NCBI GenBank assembly: GCA_964511185.1
Contig: CAZEDU010000001.1
Coordinates: forward strand, 101,787-165,786
Reading direction: 5' to 3'
Origin: CAZEDU01 sp964511185
Lineage (GTDB): Bacteria > Myxococcota > Myxococcia > Myxococcales > Myxococcaceae
Length of the DNA: 64,000 bases
How positions within the stretch are numbered: the stretch's first letter is position 1; the number at the start of each line of letters is the position of its first letter. A program made the position numbers and the translations under genes. The notes beneath the pieces are model-generated. The model was not told where the DNA came from. It worked only from the letters and a program-made list of their open reading frames with translations, and made no database searches. Below, one piece after another: positions 19,204 to 28,220 of this stretch.

Positions 19204-19299
19204 GGGGTGCTACCTCGTGGTCAGGGGTACGACAGGGTGGGAAGCGGGCCCTCCATAACAGAACGGCGGAGGGCGTGCCGAGACCGGCCGCTGAAGGGC

Positions 19300-20514
19300 C
19301 TACCAGCCGGTCCGCTGGCGGATGAACGCCTCGAGCTGCTGCCCCAGCTTCTGGTGGGTGAAGAGGTTCGGGTGGAAGCCGCAGCCGGCGCCCTCGACGG
19401 ATTCGTCGGTGTTGGGGAACTCGAGGAAGGACACCTTCGCGTCCCCCTGGTTGTTCCGCTCGGTCACCAGGCCGGAAATCCACGCGCGCGCCTTGGTGAG
19501 CGCTTGGGCCCCAGCCGGAAAGTTGTCGCTCATCATCGGGCCGATGGCACAGATGATGTGCGCGTTCGGGTACTGGCTGCGGAGCGTGGCGAGGAACTGC
19601 CGGTAGGCCTCGGTGAACGGCATCTGCGGCGGCGCGCCGGTCACGAAGTCGTTGTCCCCTAAGTTCACCACCACCACGTCGGGAATCCAGCTGCTCGGGC
19701 CCCATGAAGGGTTCGACCGGGTGGGCAGCGTGCGGCCGTAGACACTGGGCAACGGCTGGTGGGTCGAGCCGTTCTCGTTCCGGTAGATGCCCTTGCCCGA
19801 CCACGCGATGGTCACCTGCTCCGCTTGGAGCGCGCGCGCGGCGATGGCGCCGTACGTCAGGTAGTGGTTCTCGGTGGCGTCGGTGAAGGGGCAGTTCTCG
19901 TCGGCGCCTTCGTTGCCGTAGCCGGCGGTGATGGAGTCGCCGATGAGCTCGATGCGGCGGGCCGCGCGCGGCGGCGGCGAGAGCAGCTGCCCTCCACCGA
20001 AGTCGAAGCCGATGAGCTGGCCTTCGCCCACCAGCCCCTCGGTGCGCTTGTACAGCGTCACCTCGTGCACGCCCCCGTCGAGCCCGCTGGCGAGTGGGTA
20101 GCGGTGGGTGCCGGCCTGCGCCTCCAGCGTCACCACGCGCTGGCCGTCGAGGAGCACCTCGTAGCGGTCGTCGAGCGTGCCGCCGTTCTCGTCGGTGCCG
20201 TGGCTCACCTGGTGGAGGTCCACCGCCACGCTGGGGCCGACGAAGCGCGCGATGAGGGTGCTGCCGGACCAGCCGAAGCGCGGCCCGTTGCTCGCGGTGT
20301 GGTCGAAGCGGCCGATGAAGCGCACCGCCGGTGGCTCGGGTGTGCCGCCTGCGTCGGGCGTCTCGGAAGTGCCGCCGTCCGGCGGTGGCTCGGGGAGCGG
20401 GTCTCCCCCGTCGGGCGAGAAGTCTGGCGGGGGCGGCTCCTCGCCCTCACCCACCAGCGCGGGCTCACAGGCGAGCAGGGCCGTCGCGAGCAGAACGGCA
20501 AAGGAACGACTCAC
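19300..20514 (-). CDS. CE2-like SGNH esterase lipoprotein, second tandem copy
   Basis: A 404-residue exported esterase. The signal ends in ALLAC (lipidated Cys near residue 16), followed by a Pro/Gly/Asp linker. A jelly-roll domain (from VRFIGRFDHT) precedes an SGNH hydrolase domain with catalytic Ser in IGDSITAGYG, the block III motif NLGDNDF and His in CGFHPN. This two-domain layout is that of carbohydrate esterase family 2, which deacetylates polysaccharides. The GTG start overlaps the stop of the paralogous gene upstream (GTGA), so the two are coupled and probably cotranscribed. It is similar along its length to that paralogue, a local duplication. Confidence 0.87.
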   Translation of the reverse strand: MSRSFAVLLATALLACEPALVGEGEEPPPPDFSPDGGDPLPEPPPDGGTSETPDAGGTPEPPAVRFIGRFDHTASNGPRFGWSGSTLIARFVGPSVAVDLHQVSHGTDENGGTLDDRYEVLLDGQRVVTLEAQAGTHRYPLASGLDGGVHEVTLYKRTEGLVGEGQLIGFDFGGGQLLSPPPRAARRIELIGDSITAGYGNEGADENCPFTDATENHYLTYGAIAARALQAEQVTIAWSGKGIYRNENGSTHQPLPSVYGRTLPTRSNPSWGPSSWIPDVVVVNLGDNDFVTGAPPQMPFTEAYRQFLATLRSQYPNAHIICAIGPMMSDNFPAGAQALTKARAWISGLVTERNNQGDAKVSFLEFPNTDESVEGAGCGFHPNLFTHQKLGQQLEAFIRQRTGW

Positions 20515-21683
20515 CACCCGAGCTTGCCACCAATGAAGGTCGTCAGCTGCTCCGCCATCTTCTGATGCTTCGAGAGGCTGGGGTGCCAGTCGCAGCCGAG
20601 TCCGTCGACGGCCTCGTCCTGCTCTGGAAACTCGAGGAACCAGACCTTGGCGTCGCCCTGCCCGCTGCGCTCGGCGACCACGGCCGAAATCCAATCTCTC
20701 GCGCGCGTCAGCGCTTGTTCCCCGGGTGGATAGAAGTCGTTCAGCATCGGCCCCACCGTCGCGACGAGGTGCGCGTCGGGGTAGCGCGCCCGCAGCGACT
20801 GCAAGAACGAGCGGTACGCGTCCTGGAAGGCGCTCTGGGGCGGGGCGTCGGAGGCGAAGTCGTTGGTCGACAGGTTGACCACCACCACGTGCGGCACCCA
20901 ACGCGTGAAGTCCCAGCCGCTGTCGGCGCGCTCGGGCAGCGTCCGCTCCCAGAGCACAGGCATCGTCTCGGTCAGCGAGTCGTCGCCGTTGCGGTAGAGG
21001 CCCTTGCCCGACCAGGCGATGGTCACCTGCTCCGCCTCGAGAGAGCGCGCGGTGAGCGCCGCGTAGCTCGAAGAGTGGTTCTGCGTGGCCACCGTGTAGC
21101 CGCAGTCCTTGTCCGGCCCTTCGATGCCGTACGCGGTGGTGATGGAGTCGCCGATGAACTCGATGCGGCGCTCCGCGGGCGCAGGGGGCGGAAGCAGCTT
21201 GCCCGAAGGCCCGAAGTCGAGCCCCAACAGCTGCGCCTCGCCGACGTTCGCCTCGCTCCGCTTGTGGACGAGCACCTGGTGCACGCCCGCGTCGAGGCCG
21301 GCGTCGACCGGATAGTCGACCACCCCGGCCTGGGTCTGCACGGTGAGCGGCGGCCGCCCGTCGATGACGACGTCGTAAGCGTTGTAGGTCGGGTCGCCGT
21401 TCGAATCGAGCCCGCCGCTCGCCTCCTGCAGCCGCAAGGTGAGCGCGGCGCCCTCGAAGCGCGCCACGACGCTGCTGCCGGACCAGGCGAAGCGGGGGCC
21501 CGCGTCGTCCGAAAAGTCGAACCGGCCGATGAAGCGCAAAGCGCCGGTGTCGACCGAAGCGTCGAGGCCGCCGTCGACGCCGGGCCCTTCGAGCCCCGCA
21601 TCGGGCGGGGATGACCCGGCGCGGCAGGCGGCCAGCGCGGCGAACGCGAGGCCGAGAATGACGAGAAGGCCGCGAAGGTTCAT
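20511..21683 (-). CDS. CE2-like SGNH esterase lipoprotein, first tandem copy
   Basis: A 390-residue paralogue of the next gene. A lipoprotein signal ends in AALAAC, followed by a short Pro/Asp/Gly-rich linker, a jelly-roll domain (from LRFIGRFDFS) and an SGNH domain with Ser in IGDSITTAYG, NLSTNDF and His in CDWHPS. Function should be removal of acetyl or similar ester groups from extracellular polysaccharide. The ATG at 21683 starts the signal peptide; the frame is open upstream into the divergent bpt region without homology. The linkers of the two copies differ much more than their domains. Confidence 0.87.
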   Translation of the reverse strand: MNLRGLLVILGLAFAALAACRAGSSPPDAGLEGPGVDGGLDASVDTGALRFIGRFDFSDDAGPRFAWSGSSVVARFEGAALTLRLQEASGGLDSNGDPTYNAYDVVIDGRPPLTVQTQAGVVDYPVDAGLDAGVHQVLVHKRSEANVGEAQLLGLDFGPSGKLLPPPAPAERRIEFIGDSITTAYGIEGPDKDCGYTVATQNHSSSYAALTARSLEAEQVTIAWSGKGLYRNGDDSLTETMPVLWERTLPERADSGWDFTRWVPHVVVVNLSTNDFASDAPPQSAFQDAYRSFLQSLRARYPDAHLVATVGPMLNDFYPPGEQALTRARDWISAVVAERSGQGDAKVWFLEFPEQDEAVDGLGCDWHPSLSKHQKMAEQLTTFIGGKLGW

Positions 21684-21707
21684 GCTGTGAGCGCTCCTTG
21701 AGAACCG

Positions 21708-22448
21708 ATGGCCCGGCTGCTGAAACATTTTATCGAAAGGCCACGCGCCTGCTCGTACTTGGTCGGAGAGCTCGCCGCGCTCGAGCACCAGGTGATGACC
21801 GACGTGTCTCCGCCGGAGCTCGAGTCGATGCTGGCGCGGGGGTGGCGCCGGTTCGGTCCCATCTACTTCCGGCCGGCCTGCGCGGTCTGCGAGGAATGCG
21901 TGTCGCTGCGCATTCCCGCTGCGGCGTTCGCCCCTTCACGCAGCCAGCGCAAGGCGCTCAACCGCAGCCGCCGCTTCGAGGAGCGCATCGGCCGGCCGGT
22001 GGTCGACGAGGAGCGGCTGTCGCTGTACCGGCGCTGGCACCAGTCGCGGGAAGACGAACGCGCGTGGGACCCTTCGCCCTTGAGCGAAGAGGAGTACGCG
22101 CTGCAGTTCGCCTTCCCGCACCCGGCCGCGTACGAAGTGGCGCTCTACGACCAGGGGCGGCTCGTCTCGGTGAGCCTGGTCGACTGCACGCCGCGCGCGC
22201 TGAGCGCCGTCTACTTCTTCTATGACCCGGCCTACGCGCACCTGTCGCTCGGCGTGGCGAACGTGGTGCGGCTGGTCGAGCTGGCGCGGGAGTGGGGCGC
22301 GCCGCACGTGTACCTGGGCTACCGCGTCGAAGGCTGCGCGTCGCTCCGGTACAAGAACGACTTCCGCCCGCACGAGGCGCTCGAGGGCCGCCCCGCGGCG
22401 AGCGAAGAGCCGCGCTGGGTGACGCTGGACGACCCGCCTCGTCCGTGA
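21708..22448 (+). CDS. bpt: Aspartate/glutamate leucyltransferase (Bpt, N-end rule)
   Basis: A 246-residue transferase of the bacterial Ate1-like Bpt family, which moves leucine from Leu-tRNA to proteins with N-terminal Asp or Glu and marks them for ClpS/ClpAP decay. Hallmarks are CSYL near residue 15, MLARGWRRFGPIYFRPAC with CAVCEEC (residues 44-66), SQRKALNRSRR, and the GNAT-like C-terminal half ending with YKNDFRPHE. Expressed divergently from the esterase pair. No clpS or clpA is in the window. Confidence 0.93.
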   Translation: MARLLKHFIERPRACSYLVGELAALEHQVMTDVSPPELESMLARGWRRFGPIYFRPACAVCEECVSLRIPAAAFAPSRSQRKALNRSRRFEERIGRPVVDEERLSLYRRWHQSREDERAWDPSPLSEEEYALQFAFPHPAAYEVALYDQGRLVSVSLVDCTPRALSAVYFFYDPAYAHLSLGVANVVRLVELAREWGAPHVYLGYRVEGCASLRYKNDFRPHEALEGRPAASEEPRWVTLDDPPRP

Positions 22449-22460
22449 AACGGCGCGCGC

Positions 22461-22904
22461 TCAGCCCGCCAGCGTCGCCTTGACCGAGAGCGCGACGTTG
22501 CCCTTCAGCGCTCCCGAAATCGGGCAGCCGTCCTTCGCGCCCTGCGCCGCCTTCTCGAAGTCGGCCTGCTGCATGCCCTTCACCCAGCCCTTCACCTCGA
22601 GTGCGCTCTGGGTCACCTTCCAGCTGTCGCCGGCCTTGTCGAAGGTCACCGTGGCGGCGACCTCGAGCTTCTGCGGCGGCGTGTTGGCCTTGGCGAGCCC
22701 GGCGGAGAGCGCCATCGCGAAGCAGCTCGCGTGCGCCGCGGCGATGAGCTCCTCGGGGCTGGTGCGGCCGTCGGCCGACTCGGTGCGCGACGCCCAGGTC
22801 ACCGGCTGATCCTTGAACGCGCCGCTGCTCCTCGCGGTGACGCGGCCGGCGCCCTTCATCAGGTCTCCTTCCCAAACGACTTCGGCTCGACGGGTCGCTG
22901 CCAT
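22461..22904 (-). CDS. osmC: OsmC-family peroxiredoxin
   Basis: A 147-residue OsmC/Ohr-fold thiol peroxidase that reduces organic hydroperoxides. The two redox cysteines are seen in AHASCFAMAL (near residue 60) and DGCPISGAL (near residue 127), the OsmC-type spacing. The length fits the OsmC subgroup. It lies alone, convergent with bpt; the stops are separated by 12 bases. Confidence 0.92.
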   Translation of the reverse strand: MAATRRAEVVWEGDLMKGAGRVTARSSGAFKDQPVTWASRTESADGRTSPEELIAAAHASCFAMALSAGLAKANTPPQKLEVAATVTFDKAGDSWKVTQSALEVKGWVKGMQQADFEKAAQGAKDGCPISGALKGNVALSVKATLAG

Positions 22905-23012
22905 GGCAAAGCTCCTTGTGAGAGGGGCGTGCTTCTTATGGCCCGCGCTGAAGACGGGCCACCGCCGCGGCGTGCGAACGCGGAAAACGCGACACTGACG
23001 AACGCTTCTTGT

Positions 23013-23030
23013 CGCCGCGCGAACGCGGCG
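23013..23030 (-). terminator. UUCG-capped hairpin at the end of larC
   Basis: Directly after the larC stop codon, the minus strand forms a 7-bp CGCCGCG/CGCGGCG stem closed by a TTCG tetraloop, an unusually stable RNA hairpin. There is no T run, so it may stabilise the 3' end or assist termination rather than act as a classical intrinsic terminator. Confidence 0.4.
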
Positions 23031-24212
23031 TCACCCCGAACGCCGGACGAACGCGGCCATCGCCTGCGCCCAGACTTCCTTGAGCGGCACCTGGAACTCC
23101 TTGGCCCGCGCGCGCACGTCCTCGAACTCGGGATGCGCGTTCATCACCCGCGGGCCCTTCAGCCCCAGCTTGATGCGCACCTCGCCGTAGGGCGTCTTCA
23201 CCGTCTCGAAGCGGCGCTCCAGCGCGAAGCGCTCCACGGGGTAGAAGCGCACGCCCAGCGTGCTCGACTCGGTCACCACCGTCTCGATGAGCGCGTCGCG
23301 TTTGTCGGCCGGCGCGACGACGCCGAGCACGTGGCCGGGCCGGCTCTTCTTCATCGTGGCCGGCGTCACGTACGCGTCGAGCGCGCCCTGTTCCAGCAAG
23401 AGCTCGAGCAGGTTGCCGATGAGTTGCGGGCTCATGTCGTCCAGGTTCGCCTCGAGCACGAACGTCCCCGCGGCGCCGGCGTGCACCAGCCGCCCCAGCG
23501 ACGCGCGCAGCACGTTGGCGCGGTCCGGCATCTCCTTGGTGCCCACGCCGTAGCCCACCCGCTCGACCACCATCTCGGGCGGCGCGCCCACCCGCGCGAA
23601 GGCCTTGAGCAGCGCGGCGCCGGTCGGCGTGGTCAGCTCGCCGACCCCTTCGAACTTCACCGGCACGTCGCGCAGAATCTCCAGCGTCGCGGGGGCCGGC
23701 ACGGGGATGACGCCGTGCGACGAGCGCGTCTGGCCGCTGCCGAGCGGCGGGGGCGCGGCGAACACCGCCGGGTTTCCGAGCAGCTCGAGCGCGAGCGCGG
23801 CGCCGCAGATGTCGACGATGGAGTCGACGGCGCCCACCTCGTGGAAGTGGATCTGCTCCACGGGCACGTCGTGAATCTTCGCCTCGGCCTCGCCGATGAT
23901 GCGAAACGCCGCCAGCGCCCGCTCCTTCGCGCGCGCCGGCAGGGTGGCCGCGCCTTCGATGAGCTTGACGATGTCCGACAGCGCGCGGTGCGCGTGGCCT
24001 TCTTTCTTCTCCAGCTCGACGTCCAGGTGCGTGCCGGTGATTTGGTGCCGCGCGGCGCGGGTGGCCTTGAAGCGCCAGCCGCCGACGCCCAGCCCCTTCA
24101 GGCCCGCCGTCAGGTCCTCCTGCGAGACGCCCAGCTCGAGCGCGGCGGCGAGGAACATGTCGCCCGCGATGCCGCCCACCGGCTCCAGGTACAGCGCGCG
24201 CTCGCCGCTCAT
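23031..24212 (-). CDS. larC: Nickel-pincer cofactor nickel insertase LarC
   Basis: A 393-residue LarC that inserts nickel into pyridinium-3,5-bisthiocarboxylic acid mononucleotide in a CTP-dependent reaction. Landmarks are the N-terminal EPVGGIAGDMFLAA (residues 9-22), QIHFHEVGAVDSIVDICGA near residue 115, PVPAPATLEIL and EANLDDMSPQ. The ATG at 24212 overlaps the larB stop (ATGA). The frame extends far upstream in larB as shadow only. LarE, the sulphur-inserting enzyme, and the target enzyme LarA are not in this window. Confidence 0.93.
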   Translation of the reverse strand: MSGERALYLEPVGGIAGDMFLAAALELGVSQEDLTAGLKGLGVGGWRFKATRAARHQITGTHLDVELEKKEGHAHRALSDIVKLIEGAATLPARAKERALAAFRIIGEAEAKIHDVPVEQIHFHEVGAVDSIVDICGAALALELLGNPAVFAAPPPLGSGQTRSSHGVIPVPAPATLEILRDVPVKFEGVGELTTPTGAALLKAFARVGAPPEMVVERVGYGVGTKEMPDRANVLRASLGRLVHAGAAGTFVLEANLDDMSPQLIGNLLELLLEQGALDAYVTPATMKKSRPGHVLGVVAPADKRDALIETVVTESSTLGVRFYPVERFALERRFETVKTPYGEVRIKLGLKGPRVMNAHPEFEDVRARAKEFQVPLKEVWAQAMAAFVRRSG

Positions 24213-24961
24213 CGCTTGCCCTGGGTGCGCGAGATGAGCGCCGCGTAGAAGCCCGCGCCGAAGCCGTTGTCGATGTTCACCGTCGCCACGTTCGAGGCGC
24301 ACGACGAGAGCATCGCCAACAACGCCGAGAGGCCCTGGAAGTTCGCGCCGTAGCCAATCGACGTCGGCACCGCGACGACGGGGATGCCGACCAGGCCGCC
24401 GGTGGCCGACGCGAGCGCGCCCTCCATGCCCGCCACCACCACCGCCGCGTGCGCGTCCTGAATCTCGGCGCGCCGCCGCAAGAGCCGGTGAATCCCCGCC
24501 ACCCCGACGTCGTAGATGCGCACCACGCTGGCGCCCATCGACTCGGCGGTGATGGCCGCCTCTTCGGCCACCGGAATGTCCGACGTCCCGCCGGTGACGA
24601 CCGCCACCTTCCCCGCCTTCGCCTTGCGCACCTGGACCTCGAAGATGCGCGCCACCGAGTGCCAGGTGCCTTGCGGGAACCGGCGCTTGAGCGCCTCGCC
24701 CTTCTCGGGCTGCAGCCGCGTGACGAGCACCGACTGCTTGCGCTCGAGCAGCGCCTCGACGATGCCCATGCACTGGTCGATGGTCTTCGGGCCGCCCATC
24801 ACCACCTCGGGCACGCCGAAGCGGAGCGACCGGTGCGTGTCGAGCGTCGCGTAGCCCAGCTCGGCGAACGGCAGGTCCTTCAGCCGGCCCACCGCCTTGT
24901 CGACCGACACCTGCCCGCTCTTCACGCCCTTGAGAAGCTTCGTCAGCTCGCGTTCGTCCAT
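24209..24961 (-). CDS. larB: Nickel-pincer cofactor biosynthesis protein LarB
   Basis: A 250-residue LarB, which carboxylates and hydrolyses nicotinic acid adenine dinucleotide as the first step to the nickel-pincer nucleotide. The C-terminal AIR-carboxylase-like half is clear: VVTGGTSDIPVAEEAA, GMEGALASATGG and PTSIGYGANFQG. The ATG at 24961 gives the usual N terminus MDERELTKLL; 20 further in-frame codons upstream have no homology. It forms a two-gene operon with larC. Confidence 0.93.
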   Translation of the reverse strand: MDERELTKLLKGVKSGQVSVDKAVGRLKDLPFAELGYATLDTHRSLRFGVPEVVMGGPKTIDQCMGIVEALLERKQSVLVTRLQPEKGEALKRRFPQGTWHSVARIFEVQVRKAKAGKVAVVTGGTSDIPVAEEAAITAESMGASVVRIYDVGVAGIHRLLRRRAEIQDAHAAVVVAGMEGALASATGGLVGIPVVAVPTSIGYGANFQGLSALLAMLSSCASNVATVNIDNGFGAGFYAALISRTQGKR

Positions 24962-25017
24962 ACGGGCTGGGGGACTTAGCTCAAAATCCCCACGGCGAAC
25001 CGCGCTTTCAAACCGCT

Positions 25018-25629
25018 TCAAGCCTTCAGGGCGCCGAGCAGCGTCTTCAAGCCGCCGCGGTCCGGCAGCACGACCAGCTGGCCCGAGACGGTGTCCGCGC
25101 CGCCGGTCTGGAAGGTCGCGTCGAGCACCACGAGCAACCCTTCCTTGGCCTGGGTGCGCAGGAGCGCGTCCTCGGCGATGACGCTCACCTCGTCGTGCGA
25201 CAGCCGCGGCGCCGAAGGGAGCAGCCGCATGCCGGTGAGCCGCCCCACCGCGTTCAAGCAGGCCGAGGCCAGGATGTTCGCGGTCTCGCCCAGCGCGCTC
25301 GCCTGCAGCTCGGTCAGCTCGCCTTCACACGGCTGGTTGAGCAGCATCGCGCACAGCTCGCGCGCGTCTTTGTCGGGCAGCACCATGAGCAGGCTGCCGG
25401 TCAGCTCGCCTTCGAGCCGAAGCACCGCGGCGACCACCCGCGTCTGTGGCCCGCCCAGCATGCCCGGCAGCGCGCTCAAGGCGACCACCGCCACCCGCGG
25501 CACGTCGATGGTCACCGGCCGCCCGCCGACCAGCTGAGACAAAGCGTTCGCCGCGTGGGCCACGCCCACGTTGGCGACCTCTCTCAGCGCGTCGAGCTCG
25601 TGCTCGCTCATCACTTCCGCCGGCATCAT
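25018..25629 (-). CDS. CheC-type CheY-P phosphatase (DifG-like)
   Basis: A 203-residue CheC/CheX-family protein that removes phosphate from CheY. Both CheC active-site helices are visible: ExxN in REVANVGVAHAANAL (near residue 17) with a following proline, and ETANILASACLNAVG (near residue 112). Two sites point to CheC rather than CheX. It starts 17 bases after cheA and closes the chemosensory operon. In Myxococcus xanthus the corresponding position is held by difG. Confidence 0.88.
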   Translation of the reverse strand: MMPAEVMSEHELDALREVANVGVAHAANALSQLVGGRPVTIDVPRVAVVALSALPGMLGGPQTRVVAAVLRLEGELTGSLLMVLPDKDARELCAMLLNQPCEGELTELQASALGETANILASACLNAVGRLTGMRLLPSAPRLSHDEVSVIAEDALLRTQAKEGLLVVLDATFQTGGADTVSGQLVVLPDRGGLKTLLGALKA

Positions 25630-25646
25630 CGTGCAGTGAAGCGCCT

Positions 25647-27734
25647 TTAGCCCTGGAGCAAACGTGGAACGTCGAGAATGAACACCGGCCGCCCGGTGCC
25701 CAAGATGGTGACACCAGAAAGGCCCGCCACCAAATCGAGCGGCTTGGAGAGCGCCTTGAGCACGACCTCCTCCTGCGCGAGCAGCCGGTCCACCGCCAGC
25801 GCGACCTTGCCCGAGTCGGCGTCGACCACCACGTACGGCCGCACGCCGATGCGCGGCGGCGCCGGCACCTCGAGCAGCTCGGAGAGCACGTGCACCGGCA
25901 GCAGCTGCCCGGCGTGCGACACCATCAGGGCTTCGCGGCTCTTCGACAGCTGGGCCAGGTCCGCCTCGCCCGCCCCCACCACCTTGGTCACCGGCAGGCC
26001 GTAGACCTCCTGGCCCACCTCGACGAGCAGGAGCGTGACGACCGCCACGGTGAGCGGCAGCCGCAAGGTGAAGCGGGTGCCGCGGCCCTTCTCGGATTCA
26101 ATCTCCAGCGTGCCGCCGACGCTCTCCACCGTGCGCTTCACCGCGTCCATGCCGACGCCGCGCCCGGAGATTTCGGAGATGTCGCGCGCGGTCGAGACGC
26201 CCGGCAGGCACGAGAGCATGAACGCCTCCTTGTCGCTCAGGCGCAGCGCGGTCTCGTGGGTGATGAGGCCGCGCGCCACCGCCGCGGCCTTCAAGCGCGC
26301 GGCGTCCATGCCGCGGCCGTCGTCTTCAATCTCGATGATCACCCGGTCCCGCGCGCGCTTCACCGAGACGAGCACGCGCCCCTTGGGGGCCTTCTTCGCC
26401 TCCTCGCGCTCCTGCGGCGACTCGATGCCGTGGTCGATGCAGTTGCGCAGGATGTGGAGCAGCGGGTCCGACAGGTCGTCGATGATGGCGCGGTCCAGCT
26501 CCACCTCGGCGCCGCTGATGACCAGGTCGACGTCGCGGTCCCGCTTCCGGGCGATGTCGCGGGCGGCGCGCGGCAGCCGGTCGGTGATAACCGCCAGCGG
26601 CGTCATGCGGGCCTTCATCACCTTGTCGTGCAGGTCCTTCACCAGGCCGTGCAGCCGGTCCACCGCCTCCTCCAGCGGCTGGCGCGTCAGCTCCGGCAGC
26701 ACCCGGCCCACCTCGCGAATGCGGCCGGTGGCGAGCAGCAGCTCGCCGACCGCGTCGAGGAAGAAGTCGAGCAGCTCGATGCGCACCCGCACCGTGCGCG
26801 CCTGCTCCTGGCCCACCACCTTGGGCCCGCCGACGTCGGTCGGCGCGGAAGGCGGCGGCGCCGCGGGCGTGCCGTGCGCCACCGGCTTGAGCGAGACCAG
26901 CTCGACCTCGGAGATGTTCTTGAGCGCCTGGGCGATGCCGGCCTCCCCCGCCTGCGTCTCCAGCTCGAGCGAGATGAGCCCGTCGGGGATGCGGCCGGCC
27001 TTCACGTCCTCGAGCGCCGGCTTCAGGTCGAAAATCTGCCCCAAGTCGACCAGCTTCTTGTGCACGAGAAAGCCGCGCACGCCGGGGACCGCGCAGGTGG
27101 GGGCGATGCGGAGCTTGACCGAGAAGCGCGGCGGCAGGCCCAGCCCCTCCGAGCGGCCCGCGGCGCTCGGCGGCGCCTCGAGCGCGGCGTTGCCGTCGAC
27201 TCCGCCCAGCGCCACCGGCGCGCCCCCCCCGCTCGGGCCTCCGCCGCCGGACGGCGAATGGCGCGGCGTGCCCGCGGCCGGCGTCTCGTCGTCGAGCACG
27301 TGGACCACGGTCTTCGCCACCCGGGTGGGCGTGGGGCTTTTGCCGGTGAGCGAAGAGACCTTCTCGGAGAGCTTCTGCTGCAGCTGGCGGCTCTGCGTCT
27401 CGTCGATGGGCTTGCTCTCGCTCGCCTGCGCGACGTGCGAGAGCAGCGTGTCGACCGAGGCGAGGAGCAGGTCGACCACCTCGCGGTTGAGCTGCGAGAA
27501 GTCGCTGCGGAGCGCGTCCACCAGGTCTTCCACCCGGTGGGCGAGCGTGGCGGTGGCCTCGAAGCCCATCGAGGCCGCCATGCCCTTCACCGAGTGCGCG
27601 TGGCGGAACATCGAGTCGATGGTCGCTGTCTCGGGCGACTTCTCGAACGCCACCAGGTCCCGCCCGAACGCCTCGAGGTGCTCGGTGGACTCACTGACGA
27701 AGAGGCTCAGGTACTTCGACATGTCGATGGTCAT
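25647..27734 (-). CDS. CheA-type histidine kinase (DifE-like)
   Basis: A 695-residue chemosensory kinase. P1 (Hpt) carries the phosphorylated histidine in RHAHSVKGM (His47). A Pro/Gly/Ser-rich linker (about residues 145-190), a CheY-binding-like middle region, the P3 dimerisation helices, the P4 ATPase domain (HILRNCIDHGIES, DDGRGMD, GRGVGMDAV) and a CheW-like P5 domain follow. The kinase should be controlled by the MCP and CheW encoded upstream and should phosphorylate the adjacent CheY. A good AGGGGG ribosome site precedes the ATG. Confidence 0.95.
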   Translation of the reverse strand: MTIDMSKYLSLFVSESTEHLEAFGRDLVAFEKSPETATIDSMFRHAHSVKGMAASMGFEATATLAHRVEDLVDALRSDFSQLNREVVDLLLASVDTLLSHVAQASESKPIDETQSRQLQQKLSEKVSSLTGKSPTPTRVAKTVVHVLDDETPAAGTPRHSPSGGGGPSGGGAPVALGGVDGNAALEAPPSAAGRSEGLGLPPRFSVKLRIAPTCAVPGVRGFLVHKKLVDLGQIFDLKPALEDVKAGRIPDGLISLELETQAGEAGIAQALKNISEVELVSLKPVAHGTPAAPPPSAPTDVGGPKVVGQEQARTVRVRIELLDFFLDAVGELLLATGRIREVGRVLPELTRQPLEEAVDRLHGLVKDLHDKVMKARMTPLAVITDRLPRAARDIARKRDRDVDLVISGAEVELDRAIIDDLSDPLLHILRNCIDHGIESPQEREEAKKAPKGRVLVSVKRARDRVIIEIEDDGRGMDAARLKAAAVARGLITHETALRLSDKEAFMLSCLPGVSTARDISEISGRGVGMDAVKRTVESVGGTLEIESEKGRGTRFTLRLPLTVAVVTLLLVEVGQEVYGLPVTKVVGAGEADLAQLSKSREALMVSHAGQLLPVHVLSELLEVPAPPRIGVRPYVVVDADSGKVALAVDRLLAQEEVVLKALSKPLDLVAGLSGVTILGTGRPVFILDVPRLLQG

Positions 27735-27782
27735 CGACGAGCCCCCTGTGACCTTCGACCCGCTGCTTCAGCGCAGGCGCCG

Positions 27783-28151
27783 TCAGGCGTCGCCGAGCAC
27801 CTTCTTCACCACCGAGAGCACGTCCTCGGCGCGGAAGGGCTTGACGATGAAGTCCGACGCGCCGGCCTCGATGGCCTCCATCACCAAGGACTCCTGGCCG
27901 AGCGCGGAGCACATGATGACCACCGCGTTGTTGTCGTGCTTGATGATCTCGCGCGTCGCCTCGATGCCGCTCTTGAAGGGCATCACGATGTCCATCGTGG
28001 TCAGGTCGGGCTTGAGCTCCTTGTACTTCTCGACCGCTTCGAGCCCGTTGGCCGCCTCTCCCACCACCTCGAAACCGCCGGAGGCGAAGATGTCCTTGAT
28101 CATGTTCCGCATGAAGATTGCGTCATCGACCACCAGGACCCGCTTTGCCAT
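27783..28151 (-). CDS. CheY-type single-domain response regulator (DifD-like)
   Basis: A 122-residue receiver domain without output domain. The acid pocket is D9-D10, the phospho-acceptor D54 lies in TTMDIVMP, and S82 and K104 complete the switch site. It starts 48 bases before cheA. In the Myxococcus Dif pathway the matching CheY acts as a phosphate sink; here that role is inferred by context. Confidence 0.95.
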   Translation of the reverse strand: MAKRVLVVDDAIFMRNMIKDIFASGGFEVVGEAANGLEAVEKYKELKPDLTTMDIVMPFKSGIEATREIIKHDNNAVVIMCSALGQESLVMEAIEAGASDFIVKPFRAEDVLSVVKKVLGDA

Positions 28152-28220
28152 TGGTACCGTCGCCTCCGCGCTACAGCTCTTCTGAAGTGTTCATCGGTAC
28201 GTTAGCACCGCTTCGGAATT

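Noticed and set aside
19204..19299. yybP-ykoY manganese riboswitch upstream of terC
   Set aside because: TerC-type genes often carry it, but the conserved GGGGAGUA and CGACGAGA blocks are not seen.
22905..23030. A short gene or repeat copy between osmC and larC
   Set aside because: No supported open frame, and similarity to the L module is limited to scattered short words; only the hairpin at 23013-23030 stands out.
25446..28205. A 919-codon plus-strand open frame across the Dif-like operon
   Set aside because: Antisense to cheA, cheC and cheY with intact catalytic motifs; the frame crosses gene boundaries and shows no family features.
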